Assembly (NCBI GenBank): GCA_045636145.1 | Contig: JAZTWV010000006.1 | Location: 1-33,871 of the forward strand | Direction: 5' to 3' | DNA length: 33,871 bases | Source of the DNA: Flemingiibacterium sp045636145 | GTDB taxonomy: Bacteria; Bacillota; Clostridia; Oscillospirales; CAG-272 | Shown: positions 23,795-32,430 of the stretch, piece by piece | Numbering within the stretch: the stretch's first letter is position 1 | Layout of the letters: every line of letters begins with the position of its first letter | Notes under the pieces: generated by a model | What the model was told of the DNA's origin: nothing | What the model saw: only the letters and a program-made list of their open reading frames with translations | The model's database searches: none | Program-made: the position numbers and the translations under genes

Positions 23795-24513
23795 GCCTTA
23801 TTATTGACCTTATCATAATTGCGGCGGCAGTCGCCGCCATCTACCTTGGTATTGTGCGCGGATTTATAAAGTCCGTAATGCATTTTGTATCGCTTATACT
23901 CGCGCTTATCGCGGTAGTTGTGTTCACAGCACCTGTTTCCGAATGGGTCAATGAGCGATTTGTGGGCGAGCGCGTATCGGAAATAACCGAGGACTCGCTT
24001 TCGGGGATCGTCGATGCAGGAGTTGAGAAGCTTCAGCTTGAAAAGGTATTTGAGGATCGCCCCGATGCGCTTGTTAGCGTTACCGAGCGTTTTTCCGTTG
24101 ATATTGATGAGCTTGTTTCCTACTACTCGGATTTTCTCACTGACCTTGCCGAATCTGCGGCAATCGACGAGCTTGCAGTGAAACTTGCCGATCCCACAGC
24201 CGCGGCACTCAGTACAGTCGCCGCCGCAATTGTCATATTCATCGTGACGCTTCTGGCACTCAAGCTTCTTACGTTTATACTCGACCTTATTTTCCGCCTG
24301 CCCGTTTTAAATAAGCTTAACACCTTCCTCGGATTCTTATTCGGCATAGGAAGCGCGCTTATAACCGCATGGATAATCTCAAATATGGCGACAGGTCTTG
24401 TTTTCGCCCTTGAATCCATAAACGGCGATATTTTCAACCGCTCGGTTATCGACGGTTCCGTTATTTTAAGATTCTTCTATAACAACAGTCTTATTCTGTT
24501 TAATTTATCATAA
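23791..24513 (+). CDS. CvpA-family membrane protein
   Basis: A 240-residue protein with helices at about 2-20, 28-46, 138-160 and 178-205, and a soluble helical loop of about 80 residues between helices 2 and 3. The N-terminal I-D-L-I-I-I-A-A-A-V-A-A-I-Y-L-G-I-V-R-G and the following F-I-K-S region fit the CvpA (colicin V production) family, whose biochemical role is still unclear; it affects envelope homeostasis in several bacteria. It starts inside the preceding gene with GGAGGA upstream and stops 33 bases before the Clp gene. Confidence 0.82.
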   Translation: MSLIIDLIIIAAAVAAIYLGIVRGFIKSVMHFVSLILALIAVVVFTAPVSEWVNERFVGERVSEITEDSLSGIVDAGVEKLQLEKVFEDRPDALVSVTERFSVDIDELVSYYSDFLTDLAESAAIDELAVKLADPTAAALSTVAAAIVIFIVTLLALKLLTFILDLIFRLPVLNKLNTFLGFLFGIGSALITAWIISNMATGLVFALESINGDIFNRSVIDGSVILRFFYNNSLILFNLS

Positions 24514-24546
24514 AAATCGTAATACCCTGAAAGGAACAATGTATCT

Positions 24547-26865
24547 ATGGAAATGTGTGCAAGATGCCGCAAGCGTGTTGCTGTGGTATACGTCACTAAA
24601 ATCGAAAACGGCGAGACCGTTACCGAGGGCATTTGCTTAAAATGCGCAAAGGAGCTTGGCATCAAGCCTGTAAACGACATACTTGAAAAAATGGGTGTCC
24701 CTGCGGATTCCATCGACGAGCTTGACCATGAGCTTGACGAGCTTTCCGAGAATCTTGCAGGTCTCACACCTGTGGACGGTGAATCCGCCGACGAAATCCC
24801 CGGCGGTGCACCCTCAATAAATCTTTCAAAGCTTTTCGGCAATTTCGGCTTTGCCGCTCCCGGAGTATCTCAGAATAACGAGGAGCAAAAAGCAAAATCT
24901 CCCAAAAAAGACCCGAAATCCGCTCCCACAAAGCTCAAATATCTGCCTAATTACTGTAAAAATCTCACCGCAACCGCCGCTGAGGGCAAGGTTGACCGCA
25001 TCGTTGGCAGAAACCGCGAGCTTGACCGCGTTATACAGATACTCTCGCGCCGTCAGAAAAACAACCCCTGTCTTATCGGTGAGCCGGGTGTAGGTAAGAC
25101 TGCCATTGCTGAGGCACTTGCACTGAAAATTGCCGAGGGCAACATCCCCACACGTCTTAAGGGTAAGCAGATATATCTTGTTGACCTTACCGCTCTTGTT
25201 GCCGGAACTCAGTTCAGAGGTCAGTTTGAGTCCCGAATCCAGGGACTTATTAACGAGGTCAAGGAACAAGGCAATGTTATTCTCGTTATCGACGAGATTC
25301 ACAATATCGTAGGTGCAGGAGAAGCCGAGGGCGCAATGAATGCCGCAAACATTCTGAAGCCTGCCCTCTCCAGAGGCGAAATACAGGTCATCGGTGCTAC
25401 CACCATGAACGAATACCGCAAATATATCGAAAAGGACTCGGCACTTGAACGCCGTTTCCAGCCGGTTATAGTCAACGAGCCGTCGGTTGAGGACACCTAT
25501 GAAATCATCTGCGGCATCAAGCGCTACTACGAGGATTTCCACGGCGTTACAATCAGCGACGATATTGCAAAACGCGCCGTTACCCTCTCCGAGAGATATA
25601 TCACCGACCGTTTTCTTCCCGATAAGGCGATTGACCTTATCGACGAAGCCTCGGCACACGTTTCCCTCGGAAACACCGTTGTTGATGAGTTCAACAAGAT
25701 ATCCGGTGAGCTTGCGGAAACTAAAAATAAGCTTGAAGCACTCGAGGGCGAAACCACCGAATCCGAGCTTTCCGACGAGGAGCGTTACCGCGCCATAGCG
25801 GAGCTTCGCTGTGAGGAAATAAAGCTGACAGAAAAGACAGAAGAGCTTCGTCCGGCATACGAGAAGCGTCCTGAGGTAACAAACGAGCATCTTGCGGACG
25901 TTATTGAGATATGGACCGGTATTCCTGCCACATCAATAACCGAAAACGAGTTTATGCGCCTTGACAAGCTTGAATCGCGCATAAAGGAGCACATTATCGG
26001 TCAGGACAAAGCCGTATCTGCGGTTGTTCGCGCAATCAAGCGCGGACGCGCCGGTGTTACAAGCAAGCGTAAGCCTGTATCCTTCATTTTTGCAGGTCCT
26101 ACGGGCGTTGGTAAAACAGAGCTTGTAAAAACCATAGCAAGCGACCTGTTTAACACTCCCGATGCGCTTATAAGAGTGGATATGTCCGAATACATGGAAA
26201 AGCACGCCGTATCCAAAATAATCGGCTCACCTCCCGGATATGTTGGCTTTGACGAAGCAGGTCAGCTCACCGAGAAGATCCGCCGCCACCCTTATTCCGT
26301 GGTGCTGCTTGACGAGATCGAAAAGGCGCATCCCGATGTGCTGAACATCCTGCTTCAGATACTCGATGACGGTAAGATCACCGATTCTCACGGCAGAGTG
26401 GTGGATTTTTCAAACACCATTCTCGTAATGACCACCAATGCAGGTGCATCCGTCGGTTCGGCACGTGCCGGATTCGGTGCTGAGGGTGCATCCCTTGAAG
26501 AAAACAAGACGGAAAAATCCCTGCTTGAATTTCTCCGTCCAGAATTTATAAACCGTATTGATGAGATAGTCACCTTCCGTGCCCTTGAGGTGGAAGATTT
26601 CGCAAGGATCGCTCACATCATGCTTTCCGAGCTTCGCGCCGCACTCTCCGAGAGGGATATGAAATTCGCGTGGACCGACGAAGCGGCAAAGCTTATTGCA
26701 GAACGCTCTTATTCAAGAAAATACGGTGCGCGTAATCTTCGCCGCTATATCCAGACAGAAGTTGAAGATAAGCTTGCCGAAATGATAATCAAATCTTACG
26801 ACAACCGACTTGCCATGGCGGCGCTCAGCGTGCGCGACGGCGAGCTTGCATTTGATTTAGCATGA
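24547..26865 (+). CDS. ClpE-like AAA+ unfoldase with N-terminal zinc finger
   Basis: A 772-residue class I Clp/Hsp100 ATPase. Instead of Clp_N repeats it starts with a zinc-finger-like domain (C4-x2-C7 and C30-x2-C33), as in ClpE and McsA. A low-complexity linker of about 100 residues follows. Then come AAA-1 (Walker A G-E-P-G-V-G-K-T at 178-185, Walker B V-I-D-E-I-H), a short coiled-coil middle region (about 384-440), and AAA-2 (Walker A G-P-T-G-V-G-K-T at 517-524, Walker B V-V-L-L-D-E). A-G-F-G at 641-644 is in the place of the ClpP-docking loop, so it may work with ClpP. It should unfold or disaggregate proteins in the cytoplasm. The ribosome binding site is AAAGGA. The stop codon overlaps the next gene by four bases. 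No ctsR, mcsB or clpP is nearby. Confidence 0.9.
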   Translation: MEMCARCRKRVAVVYVTKIENGETVTEGICLKCAKELGIKPVNDILEKMGVPADSIDELDHELDELSENLAGLTPVDGESADEIPGGAPSINLSKLFGNFGFAAPGVSQNNEEQKAKSPKKDPKSAPTKLKYLPNYCKNLTATAAEGKVDRIVGRNRELDRVIQILSRRQKNNPCLIGEPGVGKTAIAEALALKIAEGNIPTRLKGKQIYLVDLTALVAGTQFRGQFESRIQGLINEVKEQGNVILVIDEIHNIVGAGEAEGAMNAANILKPALSRGEIQVIGATTMNEYRKYIEKDSALERRFQPVIVNEPSVEDTYEIICGIKRYYEDFHGVTISDDIAKRAVTLSERYITDRFLPDKAIDLIDEASAHVSLGNTVVDEFNKISGELAETKNKLEALEGETTESELSDEERYRAIAELRCEEIKLTEKTEELRPAYEKRPEVTNEHLADVIEIWTGIPATSITENEFMRLDKLESRIKEHIIGQDKAVSAVVRAIKRGRAGVTSKRKPVSFIFAGPTGVGKTELVKTIASDLFNTPDALIRVDMSEYMEKHAVSKIIGSPPGYVGFDEAGQLTEKIRRHPYSVVLLDEIEKAHPDVLNILLQILDDGKITDSHGRVVDFSNTILVMTTNAGASVGSARAGFGAEGASLEENKTEKSLLEFLRPEFINRIDEIVTFRALEVEDFARIAHIMLSELRAALSERDMKFAWTDEAAKLIAERSYSRKYGARNLRRYIQTEVEDKLAEMIIKSYDNRLAMAALSVRDGELAFDLA

Positions 26866-29642
26866 GTATGAACGAAGTAAAAGAAGTCTGGTACGACAAA
26901 ACCGTCGAACAGGCAGAACTAAGATTTAAAACCGACCGCGGACGGGGGCTTGCACACGATGCAATACCGAAAATACGCCGCGAGTTCGGCTCAAATACCG
27001 TTTACGGCACAGGCGGCAGCGACATAAAAAAGCTGATACCCACAGATTTTACGGCTCTGATGCTTCTTGCCGCGGTATTTACCGCAATGATATTCGATGT
27101 TCCGATAGCCTCCGGAGCTATCGTGGGGATGATGATTCTAAACTATGCGGCGGCACTTTTCACCTACTTTAAGGCGCAAAAGGTGCTTTCCTCCATGACC
27201 GCATATTCCCTGCCCACCGCCAAGGTGCTCCGCGGCGGAAAGCCGTCTCTCATTGATATGCGCGCTCTTGTACCGGGTGACGTTATATTCCTCTCCGCAG
27301 GAGATATTGTCCCTGCTGACTGCCGCCTGTTTATGACCGACGGACTTATGATAAACGAGGGAACGCTCACAGGCATCCAAAGCTCGGTTGCAAAGGATTC
27401 CGGCTTCACCAATTTCTCCCATTCTCTTCCCCTTGACCGCCACGCAAACGTAGCCTTTGCCACCACCATAGTTACCGCAGGTCACGGCAGAGGTATAGTT
27501 GTGGCAACAGGAAAGAATACTGCCGCCTGTCAGCTTGACAAAGCACCTGCACCGGCAACTCACGAGAATCTTAAGATACTCGGCACACTGAAAAAATATT
27601 GCAGTGTGTGGAGTCTTGCAATGCTGGCTCTGGTTTTTGCCATCACCCTTATAAATCTGTTTGTTCCGGGCAAGAGCGGCATTTTCAACGTGTTTTTAAC
27701 GGGAATATCCCTTGCCGCGGCGGCAATGTCGGAGTTTTACGTGGCATTCGGTTACATAATAGTAGGCTGCGGAATTTTCGGTGCTATGAAGCGCCGCCGC
27801 GATGTCAACGTGGGTGCGCTTATCAAAAATCCCGAAAAGCTTGAAGCTCTAAGTGAGCTTACCACGCTTATCGTCCCAAAGGACGGCATAATAACAAGTG
27901 CGGACTGCGTGGTTGACAAGATATACACATCGCGCACTCTCTACAGTGCGTCTGACATCGACCGCGTGGACAAGCTTCGCGCCACCATTCTCTCAGGCGT
28001 CATTTCAACGGGCATTTACGGTCCCGGTCTTTCCTCGCTTAATTCATCTTCAAGAAGAATAACCCCTGAGGAAGAGGCTATCATTTCGGCGGCGGATGCT
28101 CTCCACCTCTACAATTCGGATATTGACCGTATGCACCCGATTTTAGAGCATATGCCCTCCGGCGGCGCATCCAAGTTTGAAACCACCCTCACGGTAGACT
28201 CGGACAAGCGTTATCTTGCAGTCTGCCGCGGTGATGCGCAGTCAATACTTGACGCCTGCGAATACTACACCGAAAACGGTGGTATCTACCGCATGACCAC
28301 CGAGGACCGCCTTGAATTTTTAGGCGCGGCACAGAGTCTTACAAAAAGCTCCTACCGCGTGGCGGCTGTTGCCACCGGTCAGACCGGCTACAACAACCTT
28401 CGCCGTATCGGCTCGATTCAAAGTGACCTCACTTTTGAAGGCTTTATTGCCATCCGTGAGCCGCTCCAGCCCGGAGTTGCCCAGACGATCGCCCGTTGCA
28501 AGGCGGCAGGCATCCGCGTTATAATGACCACGGACAGATATGCGGAAAACGACAAGTACCTTGCAATGGCAGTGGGCATTATCGAAAACGAGCGCGGCAT
28601 CCTCACAGGCGTCGGGGTCGATTCCATGCACCGCGACCTGCTTCGGACAAATCTTCCGCTTTACAATATGTACGCCGGTATTTCTACCGCCCAGATGGCT
28701 GATATCGTTAAAATGATGCGTGCTGACGGTGAGCGTGTGGGACTACTCTCCGGCGGAATCAACGGAGCACTGCTCTTAAAGCGTGCTGACGTGGGCTTTA
28801 CAAGAAGCATTACAATTTCGCCTAAAGCGAAACGCACCGGAATTGATTTAAGCACACGAAGAAGCGGTGCTTATTCAAGCATTGTCGGCGGCAGTACATA
28901 CGAGACAGAAGCACTTAAATTCATTTCGGACGTCGTGGTTTCGGACGCTCACAAAAGCTCCGACGGCGGATTTGCCGCCGTTGTATCGGCTCTCGAATAC
29001 TCGCGTACCGTATATCTTAATCTTCTTCGCATGGTGCGCTATCTTACCACAACACAGCTCTCCCGTATATTCATCGTCCTTGGCTCAATGATTCTCGGAA
29101 CGAGCGCACTTACGCCAATACAGCTTATATTCAGCGGTCTTGTTATCGACCTTGCCGCAATTCTTGCGTCGGCGTTTGCAAAGCCGCCCCACAATGTGCT
29201 GGCTGTCCGCGAGCGCGCCGAGGAAACACTTGAAAAGCCCCTGTTTATGAATATTCGCGCGGTGCTGTTTGCTCTGCTTCAGGCAATCTCCGTGCTTGCA
29301 ATGCATCCGCTCCTCAATCTTTTCGGTTTCGAAATATCTCCGGCAGAAGCCACATCGGCGGCGTTTGTCGCGTTTTGTGCCACTCAGCTTGTAACCTTTG
29401 CGGAGCTTGCATCGGAAAAAAGCATTTTCTCGTCCGGAGTACGCATTTCGGTAAGCTACCTGCTGTTTGCGCTTGGAGTTGTTGGATTCACCGCGGCGGC
29501 ACTGTTAATCCCCGGCATTGGTGCAACTTTCGGCGTTGTACCCCTCAGTTTTGCGTCGGCTATCGCCTGTGCGGCAGCGGCGGCGCTGACTCTTGCCCTT
29601 AATGAGATATACAAGCGAATATCCCGTCAAGAGCGCAAATAA
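26862..29642 (+). CDS. P-type ATPase-like pseudoenzyme (catalytic motifs lost)
   Basis: A 926-residue membrane protein with the full domain order of a type II (Ca2+-ATPase-like) pump: N-terminal cytosolic part, membrane pair, actuator domain (L-V-P-G-D-V-I near 137-142), M3/M4, P and N domains, and six C-terminal helices. The catalytic motifs are degenerate. The actuator T-G-E-S is T-G-I-Q (170-173). The phospho-Asp of D-K-T-G-T is Pro339 in V-P-K-D-G-I-I-T. K-G-A is R-G-D (456-458), and T-G-D is T-T-D (556-558). In G-D-G-x-N-D both Asp are Gly (G631 and G635). The P-E-G-L-P of M4 is S-E-F-Y-V (290-294). It cannot form the usual aspartyl-phosphate, so ATP-driven transport is unlikely. No frameshift or stop is present, which argues for selection rather than decay. 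It is coupled to the upstream Clp gene (ATGA overlap). Confidence 0.85.
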   Translation: MSMNEVKEVWYDKTVEQAELRFKTDRGRGLAHDAIPKIRREFGSNTVYGTGGSDIKKLIPTDFTALMLLAAVFTAMIFDVPIASGAIVGMMILNYAAALFTYFKAQKVLSSMTAYSLPTAKVLRGGKPSLIDMRALVPGDVIFLSAGDIVPADCRLFMTDGLMINEGTLTGIQSSVAKDSGFTNFSHSLPLDRHANVAFATTIVTAGHGRGIVVATGKNTAACQLDKAPAPATHENLKILGTLKKYCSVWSLAMLALVFAITLINLFVPGKSGIFNVFLTGISLAAAAMSEFYVAFGYIIVGCGIFGAMKRRRDVNVGALIKNPEKLEALSELTTLIVPKDGIITSADCVVDKIYTSRTLYSASDIDRVDKLRATILSGVISTGIYGPGLSSLNSSSRRITPEEEAIISAADALHLYNSDIDRMHPILEHMPSGGASKFETTLTVDSDKRYLAVCRGDAQSILDACEYYTENGGIYRMTTEDRLEFLGAAQSLTKSSYRVAAVATGQTGYNNLRRIGSIQSDLTFEGFIAIREPLQPGVAQTIARCKAAGIRVIMTTDRYAENDKYLAMAVGIIENERGILTGVGVDSMHRDLLRTNLPLYNMYAGISTAQMADIVKMMRADGERVGLLSGGINGALLLKRADVGFTRSITISPKAKRTGIDLSTRRSGAYSSIVGGSTYETEALKFISDVVVSDAHKSSDGGFAAVVSALEYSRTVYLNLLRMVRYLTTTQLSRIFIVLGSMILGTSALTPIQLIFSGLVIDLAAILASAFAKPPHNVLAVRERAEETLEKPLFMNIRAVLFALLQAISVLAMHPLLNLFGFEISPAEATSAAFVAFCATQLVTFAELASEKSIFSSGVRISVSYLLFALGVVGFTAAALLIPGIGATFGVVPLSFASAIACAAAAALTLALNEIYKRISRQERK

Positions 29643-29647
29643 TGTCC

Positions 29648-29676
29648 TTGACAATTACACCCATTTGTGATATAAT
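29648..29676 (+). promoter_or_regulatory. Perfect sigma-A promoter of alaS
   Basis: TTGACA (29648-29653), a 17-base spacer and TATAAT (29671-29676) match consensus at all 12 positions. It starts only six bases after the stop of the pseudo-ATPase. The leader to the alaS ATG is short (about 40 bases), so there is no room for a T-box. Confidence 0.93.
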
Positions 29677-29722
29677 TTTTTAATGATGTAAATTTACAAA
29701 CCAAACTTTGGAGGAAATAAAA

Positions 29723-32353
29723 ATGAAATGGACAGGACTTAATGAGCTTCGCGAGAAGTATCTCTCTTTCTTTGAATCAAAGGATCACCTGAGACTTCCC
29801 AGCTACTCGCTTGTTCCGAACAACGACAAATCGCTTCTTCTTATCAATTCCGGTATGGCACCCATGAAGAAATTCTTCACAGGCGAGGTTGAGCCTCCGC
29901 GCCGCCGCGTTACCACCTGCCAGAAGTGCATCCGCACGCCCGACCTTGAGCGCGTTGGTAAGACTGCACGTCACGGCACATATTTCGAGATGCTGGGTAA
30001 CTTCTCCTTCGGCGATTACTTCAAGCATGAAGCAATTGCATGGGCGTGGGAGTTCCTCACCGTTACCCTTGAAATTCCGGGCGATCTTCTCTGGCCCTCC
30101 ATATATGAAAACGATGACGAAGCATACGACATCTGGGTAAACGAGATCGGCGTTAATCCTGCACATGTTGTACGTCTCGGCAAAGCCGACAACTTCTGGG
30201 AGCACGGCACAGGCCCATGCGGCCCCTGCTCCGAGATATACTTCGACCGCGGCGAAAAGTACGGCTGCGGCTCTCCCGACTGCAAGCCTGGCTGCGACTG
30301 CGACCGCTACATGGAGATATGGAACAACGTATTCTCTCAGTTCAACAACGACGGCAACGGCAACTATACCGAGCTTATACAGAAGAATATTGACACCGGT
30401 ATGGGTCTTGAGCGACTTGCCTGCGTAATGCAGGGCGTTGATAATCTCTTTGAGGTTGACACCGTAAGAAGTATTCTCGACACCGTATGCAAGATTGCAG
30501 GCAAAACCTACGGTAACGGCGGCGAAACTGACGTTTCCATCCGCGTTGTTACCGACCACATCCGCAGCGCTACATTTATGATATCCGACGGTGTTATTCC
30601 CTCGAACGAGGGACGCGGCTACGTACTCCGCAGAATCCTTCGCCGCGCGGCACGCCACGGAAAGCTTCTCGGCATCAACCGTCCTTTCCTCACCGAGCTT
30701 TGCGAGGTAGTTATCGCCCAGAACAAGGACGGCTATCCCGAGCTTACCACTAAGCACGACTACATTCTCAAGGTCATCTCCATGGAAGAAGAACGCTTCG
30801 ATGCTACCATTGATGCAGGTCTTTCTATCCTCTCAAACCTCATTCGCCGTGCACTGACTGACGGCGCGGATACAATCTCCGGCGACGAGGTGTTCAAGCT
30901 TTACGATACCTTCGGCTTCCCCATCGACCTCACCCGTGAGATCGCAGGCGAGCAGAATCTTAAGATCGACGAGGAAACCTTCCAGCGGCTGATGGACGAT
31001 CAGAAGAACCGCGCAAGAAGCGCAAGAGCAAACATCAGCGGTTGGAGCGACACCTCAAAAACTCTCCTTGCAGAGCTTCCCAAGACCGAATTCACCGGTT
31101 ACGGCAACACCGTTACCGACGGAGCTAAGGTACTTGCAATCATCGTTGACGATACCCCTGTAGATGCTGTTTGTGAGGGCGACTTCACCCTTATTCTCGA
31201 TAAGACGCCCTTCTATGGCGAGGGCGGCGGACAGGTAGGCGACACCGGTACTATATACGACAAGGATACCATGATTTCCGTTACCGACACCAAGAAGTCC
31301 GACGGCGTATATATCCACCTCTGCACCATCGTAAACGGTGATGTTAAGGTAGGCGATACTGTACGCGCCGAGGTTGACGCGATGCGCCGTGCGGCTATCA
31401 TGCGCAATCACTCCGCCGCGCATCTTCTTCAGGCGGCTCTCCGTCAGGTGCTCGGCTCACACGTTGAGCAGGCAGGCTCTTATGTTGACGCCACACGCTG
31501 CCGTTTCGACTTCACTCACTTCGCGGCACTTACCGCAGAGGAGATCGCAAAGGTAGAGGGTCTTGTAAACGCACATATTCTTCTCGGTGAGGAAATAATC
31601 ACCAAAGAGACCGACATTGAGACCGCCCGTCACGAGGGTGCAATGGCTCTGTTCGGCGAGAAGTACGGAAGCGTTGTAAGAATGGTCAAGATGGGCACAT
31701 TCTCAACCGAGCTTTGCGGCGGTACTCACCTCGACAACACCGCAAAAGCGGGTCTTTTCAAGATCATCGGCGAATCCTCTGTTGCGGCAGGCGTACGCCG
31801 TGTTGAGGCAATCACAGGTCTTGAGGTACTGAAATATATCGCAGACAAGGACAACCTCATCGTTAAGACTGCAGGCGAGCTTAAAACTAATCCCGTTGAG
31901 ATCGCGGCGCGCGCGGCTCAGCTCCAGGGCGAGCTTAAGGCGGCAAAGCATGAGATCGAATCGCTTAACGCCAAGATCGCGGCGGCAGGCACCGCTGATA
32001 TAATGAACAACGCCGTTAAGGTGGGAGCGTGCACAGTAGTTGCGGCAATCACCGAGGGTATGACTCCCGATGCGGCACGCTCCGTTATCGACGATCTGAA
32101 AGCCAAGGACGATTCTATTGTAGCACTCCTTGCAACAAATGCTGACGGCAAGGCTAACCTTGTATGCGGATGCGGCAAGGCGGCTGTTGCGGCAGGTGCA
32201 ATGGCAGGCAAGATCGTGGGCGCGGCGGCAGCTGTTACCGGCGGTAAGGGCGGCGGACGTCCCGACAATGCAATGGCAGGCGTTGGCGACACCGCGAAGA
32301 TTGCCGATGCAATCGCGGCAGTTCCCGGAATCGTTGAGGGAATGCTGAAATAA
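29723..32353 (+). CDS. alaS: Alanyl-tRNA synthetase
   Basis: An 876-residue class II synthetase that charges tRNA-Ala. The catalytic domain begins M-K-W-T-G-L-N-E-L-R; motif 2 is in the R-x-T-T-C-Q-K-C-I-R stretch, and G-L-E-R-L-A belongs to motif 3. The tRNA-recognition region has S-N-E-G-R-G-Y-V-L-R-R-I-L-R-R-A. The editing domain has the zinc-site H-S-A-A-H and C-G-G-T-H motifs. The C-Ala domain ends with G-G-K-G-G-G-R-P-D-N-A-M-A-G. A Cys-rich insertion near residues 180-200 (C-G-S-P-D-C-K-P-G-C-D-C-D) is seen in many bacterial AlaRS. The start is ATG 29723 with GGAGGA; an upstream in-frame TTG is rejected. It is transcribed from its own promoter and closed by a bidirectional terminator. 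Confidence 0.97.
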   Translation: MKWTGLNELREKYLSFFESKDHLRLPSYSLVPNNDKSLLLINSGMAPMKKFFTGEVEPPRRRVTTCQKCIRTPDLERVGKTARHGTYFEMLGNFSFGDYFKHEAIAWAWEFLTVTLEIPGDLLWPSIYENDDEAYDIWVNEIGVNPAHVVRLGKADNFWEHGTGPCGPCSEIYFDRGEKYGCGSPDCKPGCDCDRYMEIWNNVFSQFNNDGNGNYTELIQKNIDTGMGLERLACVMQGVDNLFEVDTVRSILDTVCKIAGKTYGNGGETDVSIRVVTDHIRSATFMISDGVIPSNEGRGYVLRRILRRAARHGKLLGINRPFLTELCEVVIAQNKDGYPELTTKHDYILKVISMEEERFDATIDAGLSILSNLIRRALTDGADTISGDEVFKLYDTFGFPIDLTREIAGEQNLKIDEETFQRLMDDQKNRARSARANISGWSDTSKTLLAELPKTEFTGYGNTVTDGAKVLAIIVDDTPVDAVCEGDFTLILDKTPFYGEGGGQVGDTGTIYDKDTMISVTDTKKSDGVYIHLCTIVNGDVKVGDTVRAEVDAMRRAAIMRNHSAAHLLQAALRQVLGSHVEQAGSYVDATRCRFDFTHFAALTAEEIAKVEGLVNAHILLGEEIITKETDIETARHEGAMALFGEKYGSVVRMVKMGTFSTELCGGTHLDNTAKAGLFKIIGESSVAAGVRRVEAITGLEVLKYIADKDNLIVKTAGELKTNPVEIAARAAQLQGELKAAKHEIESLNAKIAAAGTADIMNNAVKVGACTVVAAITEGMTPDAARSVIDDLKAKDDSIVALLATNADGKANLVCGCGKAAVAAGAMAGKIVGAAAAVTGGKGGGRPDNAMAGVGDTAKIADAIAAVPGIVEGMLK

Positions 32354-32370
32354 GTTTGGTTTTATATGTG

Positions 32371-32405
32371 AAAATCCCCGTTACCGAAAAGGTAACGGGG
32401 ATTTT
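32371..32405. terminator. Bidirectional terminator between alaS and hydF
   Basis: A perfect 15-bp stem (32371-32385 with 32391-32405, loop GAAAA) with GC-rich core CCCCGTTACC, ending in four T on plus and, by symmetry, four T on minus. It is placed between the convergent alaS and hydF stops. Confidence 0.9.
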
Positions 32406-32430
32406 ATGTATTCAGAGCACGATACCGTCC

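Noticed and set aside
24826..25890. Minus-strand open frame of 354 codons opposite the Clp gene
   Set aside because: Antisense to conserved AAA-1 sequence; the product is low in structure and unlike any family. Shadow.
26862..29642. Interpretation of the P-type ATPase-like gene as a sequencing-damaged active pump
   Set aside because: The motif changes are several independent codon substitutions spread over 1.4 kb with the frame intact, which sequencing errors would not produce.
29677..29722. T-box upstream of alaS
   Set aside because: Only about 40 bases separate the promoter from the start codon.
29777..30757. Minus-strand open frame of 326 codons opposite alaS
   Set aside because: Fully antisense to the alaS catalytic domain and rich in Ala/Val runs. 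Shadow.
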